NCBI GenBank assembly: GCA_965112735.1
Contig: OZ218952.1
Span: 682,001 to 746,000, forward strand
Source of the DNA: Phaeosaccion multiseriatum
Lineage: Eukaryota > Ochrophyta, other classes
DNA: 64,000 nt
Direction: 5' to 3'
Shown: piece after piece, positions 1 to 10,918 of the stretch
How the letters are laid out: each line of letters starts with the position of its first letter
How positions within the stretch are numbered: position 1 is the first letter of the stretch
The notes under the pieces: generated by a model
Seen by the model: only the letters and a program-made list of their open reading frames with translations
Told to the model about the DNA's origin: nothing
Database searches by the model: none
Made by a program: the position numbers and the translations under genes

Positions 1-1576
1 GGGCAGAAGCGGTAGCAGTGCAGGAGGAGGAGGAGGAGGAGGAGGTGGGGGAGGGGGCGGGGGTCTTAGCGACAGCGGTGAGGATGGAGACGTTCGCTCT
101 GTGCCTGTTTTCCGCGTGGAGCCGCCCCACATCCCCCCTGCGCGTCTAGCGCTTATTCGGAAGGCGGTGCTGGTGAGGTCAGCGCGGGTGTCTGTAGAGC
201 AGGAGCAGACGGACTTGTCAAAGTTTGTCAGTTCAGGTAAGGGGGGAAGGCGTCGTGGGAGGTGAAAGAATGGTGAGGTGCCCTATCCTCTGTGCCCCGT
301 GGACTCACTCTATCCTCTCCCATGGTTTGATTTGTGCTTGTGCTGTCCCTCAGTCCAACAGGCAGTCGAGGAAGAGCGCGAGAAGGACCGAGAACGGCGG
401 AAAGTAGAGCTGACCAAGTGCGAGGCCAACATCAAGGCCCTTCTGAAGCAGAAGGCTGACCTAGAGAAGAATAAGAAAGGCATCGAGTGGTTAATGGACA
501 AGATGCTAGAGCAGCAGCGGCGGCAGGAGGAGGAGGAGGAGAAGGAGAAGCGAAAGGACGAGGGCACCACCGAACATGGAGTGGTCGGAGGGCAGGTAGA
601 GGCGGGAGGCGGTGGAGGGAAGGACAAGCAGAAGCAGGACAAGTTGGTGATACAGCAGCCGCGGCAGGGAGAAGCAACGGAGGCTGGACGAGGCCCAAAC
701 GAGCAGCAGGGAGGACACAAGAGGAAAAAGAGTCTTGCTTCAGATATCATCGAACGGGCCAAGGGAGGCATAGATAGCCCCAAGAAGAAGAGGAAGAGGG
801 AGGAGGCGGCGGTGGTAGGAGCAGCTTCAAGTACGCTCGGGCGAACGCAGATAGAAGGCGGATGGAGCGCCGCCGCAGCCGCAGCAGCAGCAGAAGAGGG
901 GGGGGGGGGAGGGGGAGGAGGAGGAAGAGGAGGAGGAGGCGGGGGAAATGAAAAGGAAGAGGAAGAAGGACGGAGCGGAGCAGACGAAGGAGAAGGGACG
1001 GAGAAAGCAGTCGCAACAGGCGGCAGCAAAGACGCGGGAGAAAGCAGCGGGAAAGGGAAAGGGAAAGAGCAAGAAGAACAAGAACAAGAGCGAAATGGCG
1101 ATGATAAAGCAGCACCAGCAACAGTAGCAGCATCATCATCACCGTCAGCAGCACCATCACCACCATCAATAACAACCACAACTACAACAGCGGAAGAAAC
1201 ATCATCATCAACATCAACAGCAGAAACAACCACATCTGTAACAGCAGCGAAGAGAACAGCAAAAACAGCACCACCAACAATAACAACCCCAGCGGCAGCA
1301 GCCGCAGCAGCAGCAGCAGCGATAACATTTCCAACAACAGTAAACGCAGCATCAGCTGAAACAGCAGCAGTGGCAACAACCGCAGTAGTAGCAGCAGCGG
1401 AAACACCACCACCACCACCACCACCACCACCACCAACAGCAACAACAATAACCGCAGCAGAAGCAGCAGCAGCAGCAGCCACAGCAACAGCAACAGAATC
1501 TAAGCAGGCAGCTCCCACCGACGCCGGCAGTCATGGCGATGGTGGAGAAACCTCTGAAGTGCCGAAGAAGGAATAA
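1..1576 (+). CDS. Coiled-coil protein with low-complexity tail (5' partial)
   Basis: Reading frame is open from the first base of the window, so the 5' end is missing. Two exons are seen: 1-236 and 354-1576, joined across a GT-AG intron (237-353) in phase 1; the join keeps frame and gives SSVQQAVEEE. The first exon has a Gly run and then an ordinary-looking segment (PVFRVEPPHIPPARLALI). The second opens with a strongly charged Lys/Glu/Arg helix (about 60 residues, coding roughly 355-560) with the heptad look of a coiled coil, then an acidic/basic stretch with KKKRKR-type nuclear-localisation sequences (about 780-800), then a long Ala/Thr/Ser/Pro tail encoded by imperfect GCA/ACA/CCA repeats, ending KKE-stop. 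I do not recognise the family. A nuclear scaffold role is only a guess from the basic clusters. The tail is open on the opposite strand too because of its repeat composition; codon context and the splice join favour the plus strand. Confidence 0.6.
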
Positions 1577-2399
1577 GTTGTGGTCATTGAGAGAGAGAGA
1601 CTCCTTTCAGAGAGACATGTGCAATCAATCCATAGATGTTTGTAAGTAGCGTAGCTTAAGAAGAAGAAGAAGAGGGCTCCAATAATTTTTTTGTACGAAC
1701 TCCGCAAAATGACGGCTGGGAGAAGCGCTGTAGCTCTTCGTGTAGCTCTTTGATATGCCTGCCGACACGTAGTCTTTCGGCTTTCATCGCTGTTTCCCTT
1801 CCCTTTTTGTCAGCATTTCTGCAAGAGCACTCCCCCTTGCCGCCCGACCCCCAAAAAACGGGCAATTTGGGCGATTCTTACGCAAATCGAGTGTTAAAAT
1901 TAAGAAAAAATGAAGGGATGAATGGAACGATTCTTCATAGCAGAGCAGGCACATGCCTCACTCGATGGATCTCTCCACTTCGTTACATACAAACATATGC
2001 ATGCATGTGGCTTCTTCTTCCATAACTTCTTCTAACTAAGTACTCCCTTCTCACTGTACTTTCCTTCTCAGAAGTACTAGTTAGCATGTCAGCAGGGGCT
2101 TTGCTGTTGCTGTTGCTGTTGCTCTTCTCCTCGTCGTCCACCGTGTCACAGCACTTGCCCAGGTCAGGGGGGCTCCCTAACGTACACATCCTCCGCCAAT
2201 CACAGATGGGCGACAGAAAGCACCTACTAGCACTAGAGCGAAGCACCAACATGAATTACCTAGCCCAAGCCCAGGCCCAAGCAGTCCCCTGCAAGCAGTC
2301 CCCTGCAAGCAGGGCACCTCTTCCCCTCACTCGTACACTCGTAAAGTCAAACAGTCATACGCTCATAACCTTTGTCTACTACGAGTAACTTTGCACGTG
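1577..2399. other. Intergenic, convergent gene ends
   Basis: 823 bp between the stop of the coiled-coil gene (+) and the stop of the acidic protein gene (-). It holds AT-richer 3'-UTR-like sequence and a short duplicated segment near 2278-2305 (AGTCCCCTGCAAGC twice). I see no convincing gene. Confidence 0.5.
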
Positions 2400-2814
2400 T
2401 CAGTGAGCGGAGTCCTGTATCATCTCGCACTTTTGCAGCGCGTTGTCGAGCCGCACGTCGAACGAAGCCAACCACTCCAGACTGGAGTCAAGGTACGACG
2501 GCTTCGTCAAAAGCTCGTCCGTTGCCTTCGTGCTGCCGGCCCTAACGCCGTTCTTCTTCGTCTGCTGCTGCTGCTGCTGCTGCCCGCCTGCCTTCTCCGT
2601 CTTCCCCTCCTCACCATCACCACCACCACCACCACCACCACTGCGGCTGCTGAGCCCACCACCGCTCGCCGCATGCGCTCTTCGTAACTCCCTCGTCATC
2701 CACGCCATGTCCACACCTCCCGCATCGTCCAGGGGCACCCTTCTGCACATCAGGTCGACCTCCGCAGCTGACACGATGCCTCCTGAAGCAGTTGGTGATA
2801 CGGCAGTGGTACAA

Positions 2815-2856
<42 letters not shown>

Positions 2857-3685
2857 ACGGTGGCGTGATGCTTGAGACATTCCAGACCCAAAAGCGTGCG
2901 GCGTACGTCGGGAAGCAAGATGGCCAAGCCCTCCCCAGCACCAGTGCCCAGGGGGGGTCGCTGCGGCAGATGGCCCCCGTTGGTACTACTCCTCTCCAGC
3001 AGTCTCTGGCGGCGATTGGCAGCCGCGTTGGAGCTCACCACATCGTGCCAGCGAAGGTGCTTGGTTTTGAGATGCTCCTCCACCTTGGCAAACGCCGAGG
3101 CACACAAGGCCTTCTCCGCGTCGTTCAGCGGCTTGCGCTTCTTGTTCGTCGTCGCCTTGGCGCTGTTGGATGATGCTACGCCAGAAACACGAGCCGATTC
3201 CTCCGGCGGAGCTTTCCGCCCCGACCGAAGCACCAGTGACTTGCCTGCCCCGCTCATTCCGAAGGGGTTGAAGGGATCAGCGCCCCCTCCTTCTCCGCCA
3301 CCACCACCACCCCCACCACCACCCACCCCCGGAGGAGCCAGCAAGCCCGAGCCGTAGGTTAGCGGCGAAGGAGAAGACGCAATGTTCATGAGCGGTCTGC
3401 GCTTCTTGTCGGCCAGGAAGGCCATGAACTTTAAACTGTCGATACCGCCCAGGCTCTGCTGCAGTTGCGTCTGCGGCGGAAACTGCTTCGGCCGCCGCTT
3501 CTTCTGCTGCTGCTGCTGCTGCTGTTGCTGCTGTCGTTGCTGCTGCTGATAATGATGAGCGTGGTGATGGTGATGTTGCTGATACTGCTGCTGATGCTGC
3601 TGGGGCTGGGGAGGCACGCGTAACTGCCGGAGATACATTTCCATCTGGTGCTGCTGAAACTGCTCCTGGAGTATCCGGTACTCTG

Positions 3686-3725
<40 letters not shown>

Positions 3726-4089
3726 CCGCTGCTTGTCCTCCTCTCCCTCCTCCTCCTCCTCCTCCTCCTCCTCCTCCTCGTCGTCGTCCTTGTCGTCGTC
3801 CTTCCCCGGGGGCGGCTGCTGCTTGCGCTGCCCCGAAGAAGAAGCAGATGAAGACCCCCCGGTGGCCACCGTCTTCGGAGAAAGGGCCACCGTCTTCGGA
3901 GAGAGGGCCGGGAAAGACACACCTCCCGTGGAGCCGCTCTCGCGAGTCGCATCCGTCGCCTTCTCTGCCCTTTCTGTTGCCCCCTGTCCTGGCCCTGGAC
4001 CTTGACCTTGCCCTTGTCCTTCCTCTTTCGTGTCCTTGTCCTCGTCCTCGTCCTCTCCGTCGAAGTCGCTATCACCATACTCATCATCG

Positions 4090-4153
<64 letters not shown>

Positions 4154-4904
4154 GAGCTCTGTCATTGGTCTTGTTGCCTGCACCCGCATCGCCAGCTGTA
4201 ACGGAAGCAGCCCGGTGCTCGCTGCTACTCTTCTCTTCATCATCCTCTTCCTCCTCCTCGTCGTCGTCGTCGTTGTCGGTGTCATCCCATTCCCTCTCCT
4301 CGTCGTTATTGCTTCGCCCTTTTCTCGACCTCCTCCTGCTCCTCCTTCGCCCTTCCTTCCTCTGCTGTGTTTCCTCATTGTGCCGCCCTCCCTCTGCCTC
4401 CTCCTCCTCTGTGTAATCCTCCTCCTCCTCCTCCTCCTCCTGCCCCTGCTCCTCTTTCTCCTTATCCTTCTTCTTCTGCTTCTCCTTCTTCCGCCTTCTT
4501 ATCGCCTGTGTGTTGCTCTTCTCTAAATTTGAGTGCAAATGATCCAGTGCCGTGTGCCGCTGCTGCTCCTGCCACTGCGCCTTTCCCAGAAAGCCCTCCG
4601 GGGCAGCAGGAAAGTCCGGAGGCGGGCTCCACATCCCGGCCGGAACGAGTGGAAGTACAGCATTGTCCCTCTCCCCCTGCTCCCTCCTCCACTTCTCCTC
4701 CTGCTGCAGCCGCCGCCGCCGCTGCTGCTGCTGCTGCTGCTGTTTGCTTTGCTTCTGCTGTAGCTGTTGCTGCTGGCTCTGGCTCGCATTTGCATGCTGC
4801 CACTCGAGATCCTTCCTTCTGCTCCCCTCCTTGTTGCCCCCCCCGCCCCCCCCCTCTCTTTTCTCCTCCTCGATCTCGTCCATCAACATGGCCATTGCCT
4901 CCAT
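2400..4904 (-). CDS. Unrecognised acidic, Gln-rich, probably nuclear protein
   Basis: A single long frame (834 residues from the first in-frame ATG at 4904; the frame is open a little further, so an upstream exon is possible). From the N terminus: acidic helix MEAMAMLMDEIEEE, poly-Q block, a plausible folded segment around MWSPPPDFPAAPEGFLGKAQ, a Lys/Glu charged region, a run of about two dozen Asp encoded by nearly pure GAT (complement of TCA repeats at 4081-4153), several poly-Gln/His tracts, and a C-terminal globular part (coding roughly 3140-2400) containing NKKRKPLNDAEKALCASAFA, a helical segment ending LRWHDVV, and a final helix WLASFDVRLDNALQKCEMI. KKRRPK and NKKRKP look like nuclear localisation signals. 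The mix of acidic tracts and poly-Q is common in transcription or chromatin proteins, but no domain is recognised. The opposite strand is also open because of the repeats; the non-repetitive ends favour the minus strand. Confidence 0.55.
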
Positions 4905-5055
4905 TGCACCCCCCCCCCCTGCTCCCGAACCGCCGCTGGGTACCACTACTTCCCCTCCTCCTCCTCCTCCTCCGCCACCTCCTCTGTTGGTCACTTTCGC
5001 CCCTCGACTCCGCCCTCTGCTGGCGTTACACCCGTACGCCCTACAAGAAGCGCAG

Positions 5056-5340
5056 GGAGTCAGTCAGTCAGGCAGTCAGTCAGTCAGTTAGTCAGTCAGT
5101 CAGTCAGGCAGTCAGTCAGTCAGTCAGTCAGGCAGTCAGTCAGTTAGTTAGTCAGTCAGTCAGGCAGTCAGTCAGTCAGTCAGGCAGTCAGTCAGTTAGT
5201 CAGTCAGTCAGGCAGGCAGTCAGTCAGTCAGTCAGTCAGTCAGTCAGTCAGTCAGTCAGTCAGTCAGTCAGTCAGGCAGTCAGTCAGTCAGTCAGTCAGT
5301 CAGTCAGTCAGGCAGTCAGTCAGTCAGTCAGTCAGTCAAT
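5056..5340. repeat. (CAGT)n tetranucleotide microsatellite with CAGG variants
   Basis: About 285 bp of CAGT units interspersed with CAGG and TAGT variants, lying between the two minus-strand genes. It creates a spurious SQSVSQSV open frame on the plus strand. Confidence 0.9.
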
Positions 5341-5466
5341 TGTGTCAAGTGTAAGGGTGGAAGGGGTACGAAGAGGGGCAGATTGAAGCAAGGGGCAGGG
5401 GGCAGAGGGGGAGGGTAAGAAAAACAACACTCAGCCAGTCTGGGGGGAACGAAATAAACAAACAAT

Positions 5467-5469
5467 GGC

Positions 5470-5563
<94 letters not shown>
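5467..5563. repeat. (CAA)n microsatellite
   Basis: About 30 uninterrupted CAA units just downstream (3') of the IFT54 stop codon, outside any supported coding exon. Confidence 0.9.
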
Positions 5564-5694
5564 GAAGCAGGCTGCAAACCCCAGAGCCAGTACGATGGAT
5601 GTACGCGTAGTTGGGTATCCACCAGTACCCACCGGTACCCATCCCATCCACTGCCATCCCATCCCGGCAGCGTGCCGTGTTCCTCCTGCATGTC

Positions 5695-6589
5695 TCACCG
5701 ATTGAAGCCCGTTTCGTACAGTTGCCGCCAGCCCTGCATGCGCTGTTCCTCCTGAATACGCTCCTCCTGCTCCTGTTGGTGCTTCAGCCCCTCCAGATAC
5801 ACGTCTGTGGCGGTCTTGGTGAGCGTGTTGGCCTTCTCCTTCCGCCGCCCCTTGGGAAGTTGGTGATACGGGTACTGCTGCGGCTGCTGCTGCTGCTGCC
5901 TAATGTGGGAGGAGGGTAGCTGCCCGAATGTCAGCTGTTTCGTCGCCGCTTGCTCCTGCTGCTGCTGCCGCTGCTGCTGCTGTTGATGGGCTGTCGGTGC
6001 CACCCCAACCGCAGGGGGCATGTGCGGGTGCTGAGAGGTGGAGGGGCCCACGGAATGAGCAGTGCTCCCCCCGCCACCGCCACCGCCAGAAGCAGCAGCA
6101 GATGCATTTTGCTCCCCTGCCCTCCTCCTCTTTGCACCCATTGCCCCTCCTCCCCTGTCTGTGAGTGCCATGGAGCCTGCAGCACTCGCCTCCGGCCCCT
6201 CCGCCTGCTGGTGTAGCGCTCCGATGTCTTCTCCGTACGAGGATACGACTGCTACATCACCAAGTACGGCTGTATCATCAACTGCTGGTGCCACCAACGC
6301 CCCTCCATCATCAGTGGCGGCACCTCGAAGCTTTTCTTCCAGCTCTCTCTTCAACGCTGCGATTTTCCGTCTCTCCTTCAGATACTTTTCCCTCAGACGC
6401 CTTTTCTCCTCCTGCTGCTGCTTCTTCAGTCGAAGCTTCTCCTTGCGCAACAGCTCCGCCGTCTTGGTCACCCTCTCCTCCCTCTTGAGTAGGTCCTCCT
6501 TCCTCATGGCTAGGGCTTTCCCGGTCTCGCTGTTGTCTCTCCTACGTAGCGTCCCCTCATCCCGACCCCCTCCTCCTCTCGCCCGCCGT

Positions 6590-6626
<37 letters not shown>

Positions 6627-7656
6627 GCTGCTGCTGTATTGCTGGATCCTCCCCCAGGGGGGCTAAGTTGTCTTCGCTGGAGCCCATGCCGCTGCTATCC
6701 TCCGAAGAATTCGCGTTGGACTCTGTCTGAGGCACCACGATCTCTCGCTTGATATGCCTCTTCTTCCCCGCTGCTGCTGCTGCGGCTGCTGCGTCTAGCG
6801 GAGGCACGGTAGGCACCGACACCACAACGCCTGTCCCACCACCTTTGCCCCCCGGCGAGGAGGAGGAGGAGGAATGCGCGGCAGACTTGGACTTGTTTCT
6901 GTCTTTTCCGCCCGTTTCCTCACCCGTGACGCCTGCTACACCGTCCGCGGCGGCGGCACCGTGACCCTGACTCTGACCTTCCTGAGCCGGCCCCCCTGTC
7001 AGCTTTCGACTCGTGCCGCCCCGCGAGAGAAGATTCTTACGTGTGATGGAGCCTTTCAGCCACGCCGCCCCTCTGCTGAGGACCTCTCTCCTCTTCATTG
7101 CGTCCTCGTGCATCTGGGTAACGTCCCTGCTGAGAACCTTCGCCACTGCCCGGGCAGATACGGAGGGATCTTTGAGAGTCGCCAAGCCTGCATCCGCGAG
7201 CCCCTGCAAGAAGAGGTTAGTTGCCGACGGCAAGAGTCCTGCGATGATGTTAGCGGGACTGACGAGGGCGTCGATGGGGCGCCGGGTGGCCTCAGTCACA
7301 CACGCCAGAATCTTGATGAGAAAAACGAGCTTCTCTTTCTTGCTCAGGACGGCCGCTCCCTCCTTCCCCTTTTCCTTCTGCTGCTGCTGAGCGTCCTCGT
7401 TGTTTGCACGGCTCCCCCCCTCGATACCAGGCGTCTCTTGACTCTCGTCTCCACCCTGCTGCCTACGAAGGCCGCGGTCCCCATCGTATAGGCCCTTGCC
7501 GAAGCCAGTCTTATCCTCCACACTCTCGACGATGGCCCGTAAGTACTGGAAGGGCGGGCGACAGAGCAGCTTCGTGGATAGCTTCACATCGCTGCTGCTG
7601 GTAACTTCCTTCAGCGCTGACTTCGATTTGGCCGCCTGGACTTGAAGCGGGGGCAT
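5695..7656 (-). CDS. IFT54: IFT54 / TRAF3IP1-like intraflagellar transport protein
   Basis: One exon of 653 residues from the ATG at 7656. The N-terminal about 140 residues match the calponin-homology-like domain of IFT54 (TRAF3IP1/MIP-T3): the signature STKLLCRPPFQYLRAIV, TGFGKGLYDGD, then LSKKEKLVFLIKILACV and ANIIAGLLPSATNLFLQGLA, all in the family order. In the family this domain binds tubulin and IFT54 works in the IFT-B complex with IFT20. The middle is Gly/Ser/Gln-rich with a charged helix (KEKLRLKKQQQEEKRRLREK, coding roughly 6470-6360), as in other IFT54 proteins. The C terminus ends QGWRQLYETGFNR and is a short Gln/Glu helix, less like the long C-terminal coiled coil expected for IFT20 binding. 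The neighbour downstream on the same strand is unrecognised. Presence of this gene argues for a flagellated stage. Confidence 0.82.
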
Positions 7657-7948
7657 TCTGGGCGAAGCGTGTGCGTCCACCCACTACTCTCTTCCTCTCC
7701 TCCTTCCCAACCTCTCCTGGCGAGTGACGACGGACATGTGGGCAAATGAAATTCACGATGTCTCCGAGGTCTTATCCAGCACTCTTAGGTCACTCAAAGC
7801 GCGGAATAGGTGATGCTACGTCTTCTTCTAGGCAGTAAGATGCAGCACGAGCGGTAGGAGGGGATAGGATGATGCTATATATTACAGATATATATACGGA
7901 TAGGATGAACGTTTCGTATGCCACCTGTGAATATGCGGCGACCAACAC
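7657..7948. other. Upstream region of IFT54
   Basis: Short gap between IFT54 (-) and the retroelement fragment (+). It holds a pyrimidine-rich stretch and an alternating TATATA segment near 7877-7897. No gene seen. Confidence 0.4.
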
Positions 7949-8995
7949 GTGCACCTTCCTTCCCCCTCTCCGCCCTACACCAAGCTCCTCACGTCGAAGG
8001 CGAGGGCGGACTTCTTGGAACGACTAAAAGCCATCCCACAGCAGGTCCAACGGGAGAAGTACCTGGCCAGAGCCCTCAGCCACAGCGTGAAGGGTGCTGG
8101 TGCGTGGCTCCACCTTCAGCCGACCAAGACGGCAGGGGGAGCACTCCACCTGACCGACGCCGAGCACAAGAGTGCCATTCGGCGAAGACTTGGCTTTGAC
8201 CCCACCTACAGCAAGGACTGTCATAAGTGCTCTGGCAAGGCGCTGACGGAGGGGCACATCGTCACCTGCACCAAGACGGGACTCAGCACACCCCAACACG
8301 ACGCTGTGCAGAAGGCACTTGTCACCCTGCTGAAGAGCCAGGGCCTGGGCAGAGGGATCGTCCAGAACACCGGCTTCCCCTTCTTCATGAGGGCAAGAAC
8401 GGTCACCCCGCGACGAGGGAGAGGGGGGAGCAACGCCGTGAGGAGTGACGCCCACGTGGCCAAGCAGATGGAGATGGACATCGTGACTCCCCCCAGGATG
8501 TTTGAGCTTCCGTCCGATCATGAATATGGCGACGGCCACAAGTCCCTCATGATCGACGTCACGCTCACAGATGCCACCAACACCACCAACCGGGCCAAGG
8601 CATCGAAGGAGGCACTCGCGGCAGCCAAGAAGGCTGAAGCGACCAAGCGGACCAGGTATGGGGTGCCACAGGTAGGCATGGAAGGCCAGGGTGGGGACAT
8701 CCACTATGACCCCACGCGGTACCACCTTGTCCCTTTTGCCATAGAACAGCAAGGTGCATTTGGCCCGTCAGCACAGATGTTTATCAAAACACTCGCCACC
8801 CACATGGCTGGGGGGCACGAACATCTTGACACGAGGGCTTATGCGAGGGCTGTTTGCGTCATTCGGCGACGATTAGCCGTAGCGCTCCAGCGGGCCCGAC
8901 ACGAACGATCGGTTCGCCACAGGATCCTGGCTGGTATCAACTTTGTTCCAATGGGAAGAACTGATGAGTCAGAGGGACACGACCTCGAGGGCTAA
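7949..8995 (+). mobile_element. 5'-truncated retroelement polyprotein C-terminal fragment
   Basis: An intronless open frame of about 349 codons that starts right after an in-frame stop (7928-7930) and has no good ATG; it ends in a clean stop. Its layout is that of the region downstream of reverse transcriptase in algal and oomycete non-LTR-type elements: GAWLHLQPTK, an RRRLGFDP turn, a zinc-knuckle-like Cys/His cluster (CHKCSGKALTEGHIVTC, C-x2-C-x8-H-x3-C), a QHDAVQKAL helix, then a DVTLTDAT motif like the catalytic region of a restriction-like endonuclease. The palm domain of reverse transcriptase is absent, so this is a 5'-truncated copy, the usual form of dead non-LTR insertions. Codon usage is ordinary and no poly-A tail or target duplication is obvious. 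Assignment to the exact element class is inference. Confidence 0.55.
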
Positions 8996-9426
8996 GTTCC
9001 CCGGGGCGGTGAGACATTACTTTTAGACAATCATAGATGGCACTTAAGGGTGTAATATACTCCTCTCCCTCTCCGCCCCCCTCTGCTCATACTTTATTCT
9101 CACCGTCTCTTTCCTTCCTTCCTTCACCATACCAATTAAGTACCACCACTTACACCATCCTACCACTCGGACCATAAGAAAGGAGTACTTGCAGTCAGAG
9201 AAGAGAGAGAGAATACGTCGCCAGTGTACAGCGCTTCCCTTGCTATCCACAGACACCACCTCGCGTGGATCCCCCCCACCCTCCCCAGTGCTGTTGTGGG
9301 GGAAGATAGAGCAGTGGGAAACTTCGAAGGCAGCGGCTGAGTGAGGACAGAAGCGAGAGGGACGATAGCGACGCAACACTCCACACCCCTCTGCGCCTCC
9401 GCTCCGCCCTCTGCGGCTCTCCGAGA
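8996..9426. other. Upstream region of FKBP gene
   Basis: 431 bp between the retroelement fragment and the FKBP start. It contains an AT-richer 3'-side and a C/T-rich segment; no TATA box I would trust and no gene. Confidence 0.4.
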
Positions 9427-10479
9427 ATGCTTCCTGACCCCTGGTATCACCAGAACATGAGCGGGCAGAATGCCATCATCATCGGCCGGAAGGCGACGCA
9501 CGACATTGTCAAGGAAGTGGGGCAGGTGTTTGACCTTAGTATCAACCCTAGGGGCAGCGGGAAGCTGACCAAGAAGATTCTGAGGGCGGGTACCGAGGTA
9601 GGGAATGGCCTTCCGAGCGGGAAAGTGACAGTCCACTACCAAGGATGGGTGCTGGATGAGAACGGGAAGAAACTCAACTCCTTTGACTCCAGCTGGGCCA
9701 GGAAGGCGCCCTTTACCTTCAAACTGGCCATGGGCAATGTGATACCCGCTTGGGAGCACGGTACGTGTGTGGGATGGGGTGTGTATTATGGCATGCACGA
9801 GTCAGGGGATTGGAGAGGGCGTTTGGGGCTGAGAGCGTGGAAGCTGAGAGCGTGGAAGCTGAGAGCGTGCCCCTTCTTTGCACAGCCGTATACTTCCTCA
9901 TGCTTCGCTCCCCTGCTCTTCCTCGTCCTTCCTGCTACTATGGGTCTCTGCTCGGCGTCTCATACATGTATTTAGTCTTTGGCCTTCCTCTGTGACCTCT
10001 TTCCTGTCTTCCTCTCCTTCTGCGGCCTCTCTCACACCCACCTCCTCTCTCTCTTCCCCACCCACCCACCAACCAACTCACATCTTCTCTCTCTCGCTCT
10101 TTCTTTCTTTCACACACACACACTCCACTGCTACTCCACAGCGGTGTCGACAATGGTGAAGGGAGAAGTAGCGGAGATCGTTGCGAGACCAGAGTACTGC
10201 TACGGCCAAAGCGGCAGCGGCGAGGACATACCCCCCAACTCTACGCTGTTGTTCGAAGTGGAGATGATTGACTGGCAACCACAGAACGCTATCTTCAACA
10301 CCCCAAACATCCTCATGGGGCTTCTCATTATCGGGGTGCTTGTGTACATCTTTATGTGGCGTGATTTGGGGGGGACTGAGCGGATAGACTACGTCAATCC
10401 TTACAACACACCAGAGGGGAAGGCCGCCCATTTAGCCCGCAGAGCCGCTGCCGACGCGGATAATAGAAACGAGCTGTAG
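9427..10479 (+). CDS. FKBP-type peptidyl-prolyl isomerase with C-terminal membrane anchor
   Basis: Two exons, 9427-9760 and 10142-10479 (phase 1, GT-AG), giving 223 residues; an alternative start is the ATG at 9457. FKBPs catalyse cis-trans isomerisation of X-Pro bonds. The FKBP fold is clear: VTVHYQGWVLDENGKK, FDSSWARKAPFTFKLAMGN, VIPAWEHAVSTMVKGEVAEI (restored exactly by the splice), then YCYGQSGSGEDIPPNSTLLF and VEMIDW. Right after the domain comes one hydrophobic segment (ILMGLLIIGVLVYIFMW, about residues 165-181), then a 40-residue hydrophilic tail ending RNEL-stop. A tail-anchored topology with the enzyme in the cytosol would place the RNEL end in the lumen, where it could act like a KDEL-type retrieval signal; that is inference. 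There are no TPR repeats, unlike FKBP8/FKBP38. The intron carries three tandem copies of a 15-bp CTGAGAGCGTGGAAG unit near 9829-9870. Confidence 0.88.
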
Positions 10480-10918
10480 CGCTGCGCTGGTGGTGCTGTG
10501 CTTTGCTTCTAGGAAGAGGGCGGGCTGAAGAATGGAGCTATTGAAGGAGGATGGAGCTTGTAGGAACGGAGGGTGCGTAGAACGGATCAAAGTAGGAGGG
10601 ACGCTAATAGAATGGAGGAGGAGGAGGAGGAGGAGGAGGAGGAGGAGGAGAAGGAAGAAGAGGAGGGGGGCTGGAGGTTTCCCTCAGCCCGGTCGAGGAA
10701 AGAATTACATAAAATACGCATGAAGGCATGTGGGGGACCTTACTCCGATGTCTCGGTGGCCCCCTGCACTCAAATTACACACAAGTTGTTTGTTGTTGTT
10801 TGTGACAACCTGACTACAGCTTTGACTCAACTCGGCTTGACCACCAGACCCGCTGCATTCCTGCTGCGTGTTGCTCCAACCCCTCATACCCCACGGGGGG
10901 GGGGGGGGGTGGGGGGAC
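10480..10918. other. Convergent intergenic region
   Basis: Between FKBP (+) and the AlkB-like gene (-). It contains a GGA trinucleotide run (about 10615-10670) and a G-homopolymer near 10895-10910 that may be error-prone. No gene seen. Confidence 0.5.

Larger units (their letters stand above)
4905..5694. other. Intergenic, repeat-filled
   Basis: The gap between IFT54 and the downstream minus-strand gene. Most of it is the CAGT and CAA microsatellites; 4905-4994 keeps the downstream gene's frame open (Gly-rich) and may be part of its 5' end. There is also a short GGTACCCA repeat cluster near 5618-5645. No separate gene is supported. Confidence 0.5.

Noticed and set aside
310-1518. Long minus-strand frame opposite the coiled-coil gene
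   Set aside because: It is the shadow of trinucleotide-repeat coding sequence; its composition is homopolymeric Val/Ala/Pro with no domain, and the plus strand has the coherent splice join.
4367-5386. Plus-strand frame ending in SQSVSQSV repeats
   Set aside because: It is produced by the CAGT tetranucleotide array plus antisense of the Gln-rich gene; there is no unique coding-like sequence.
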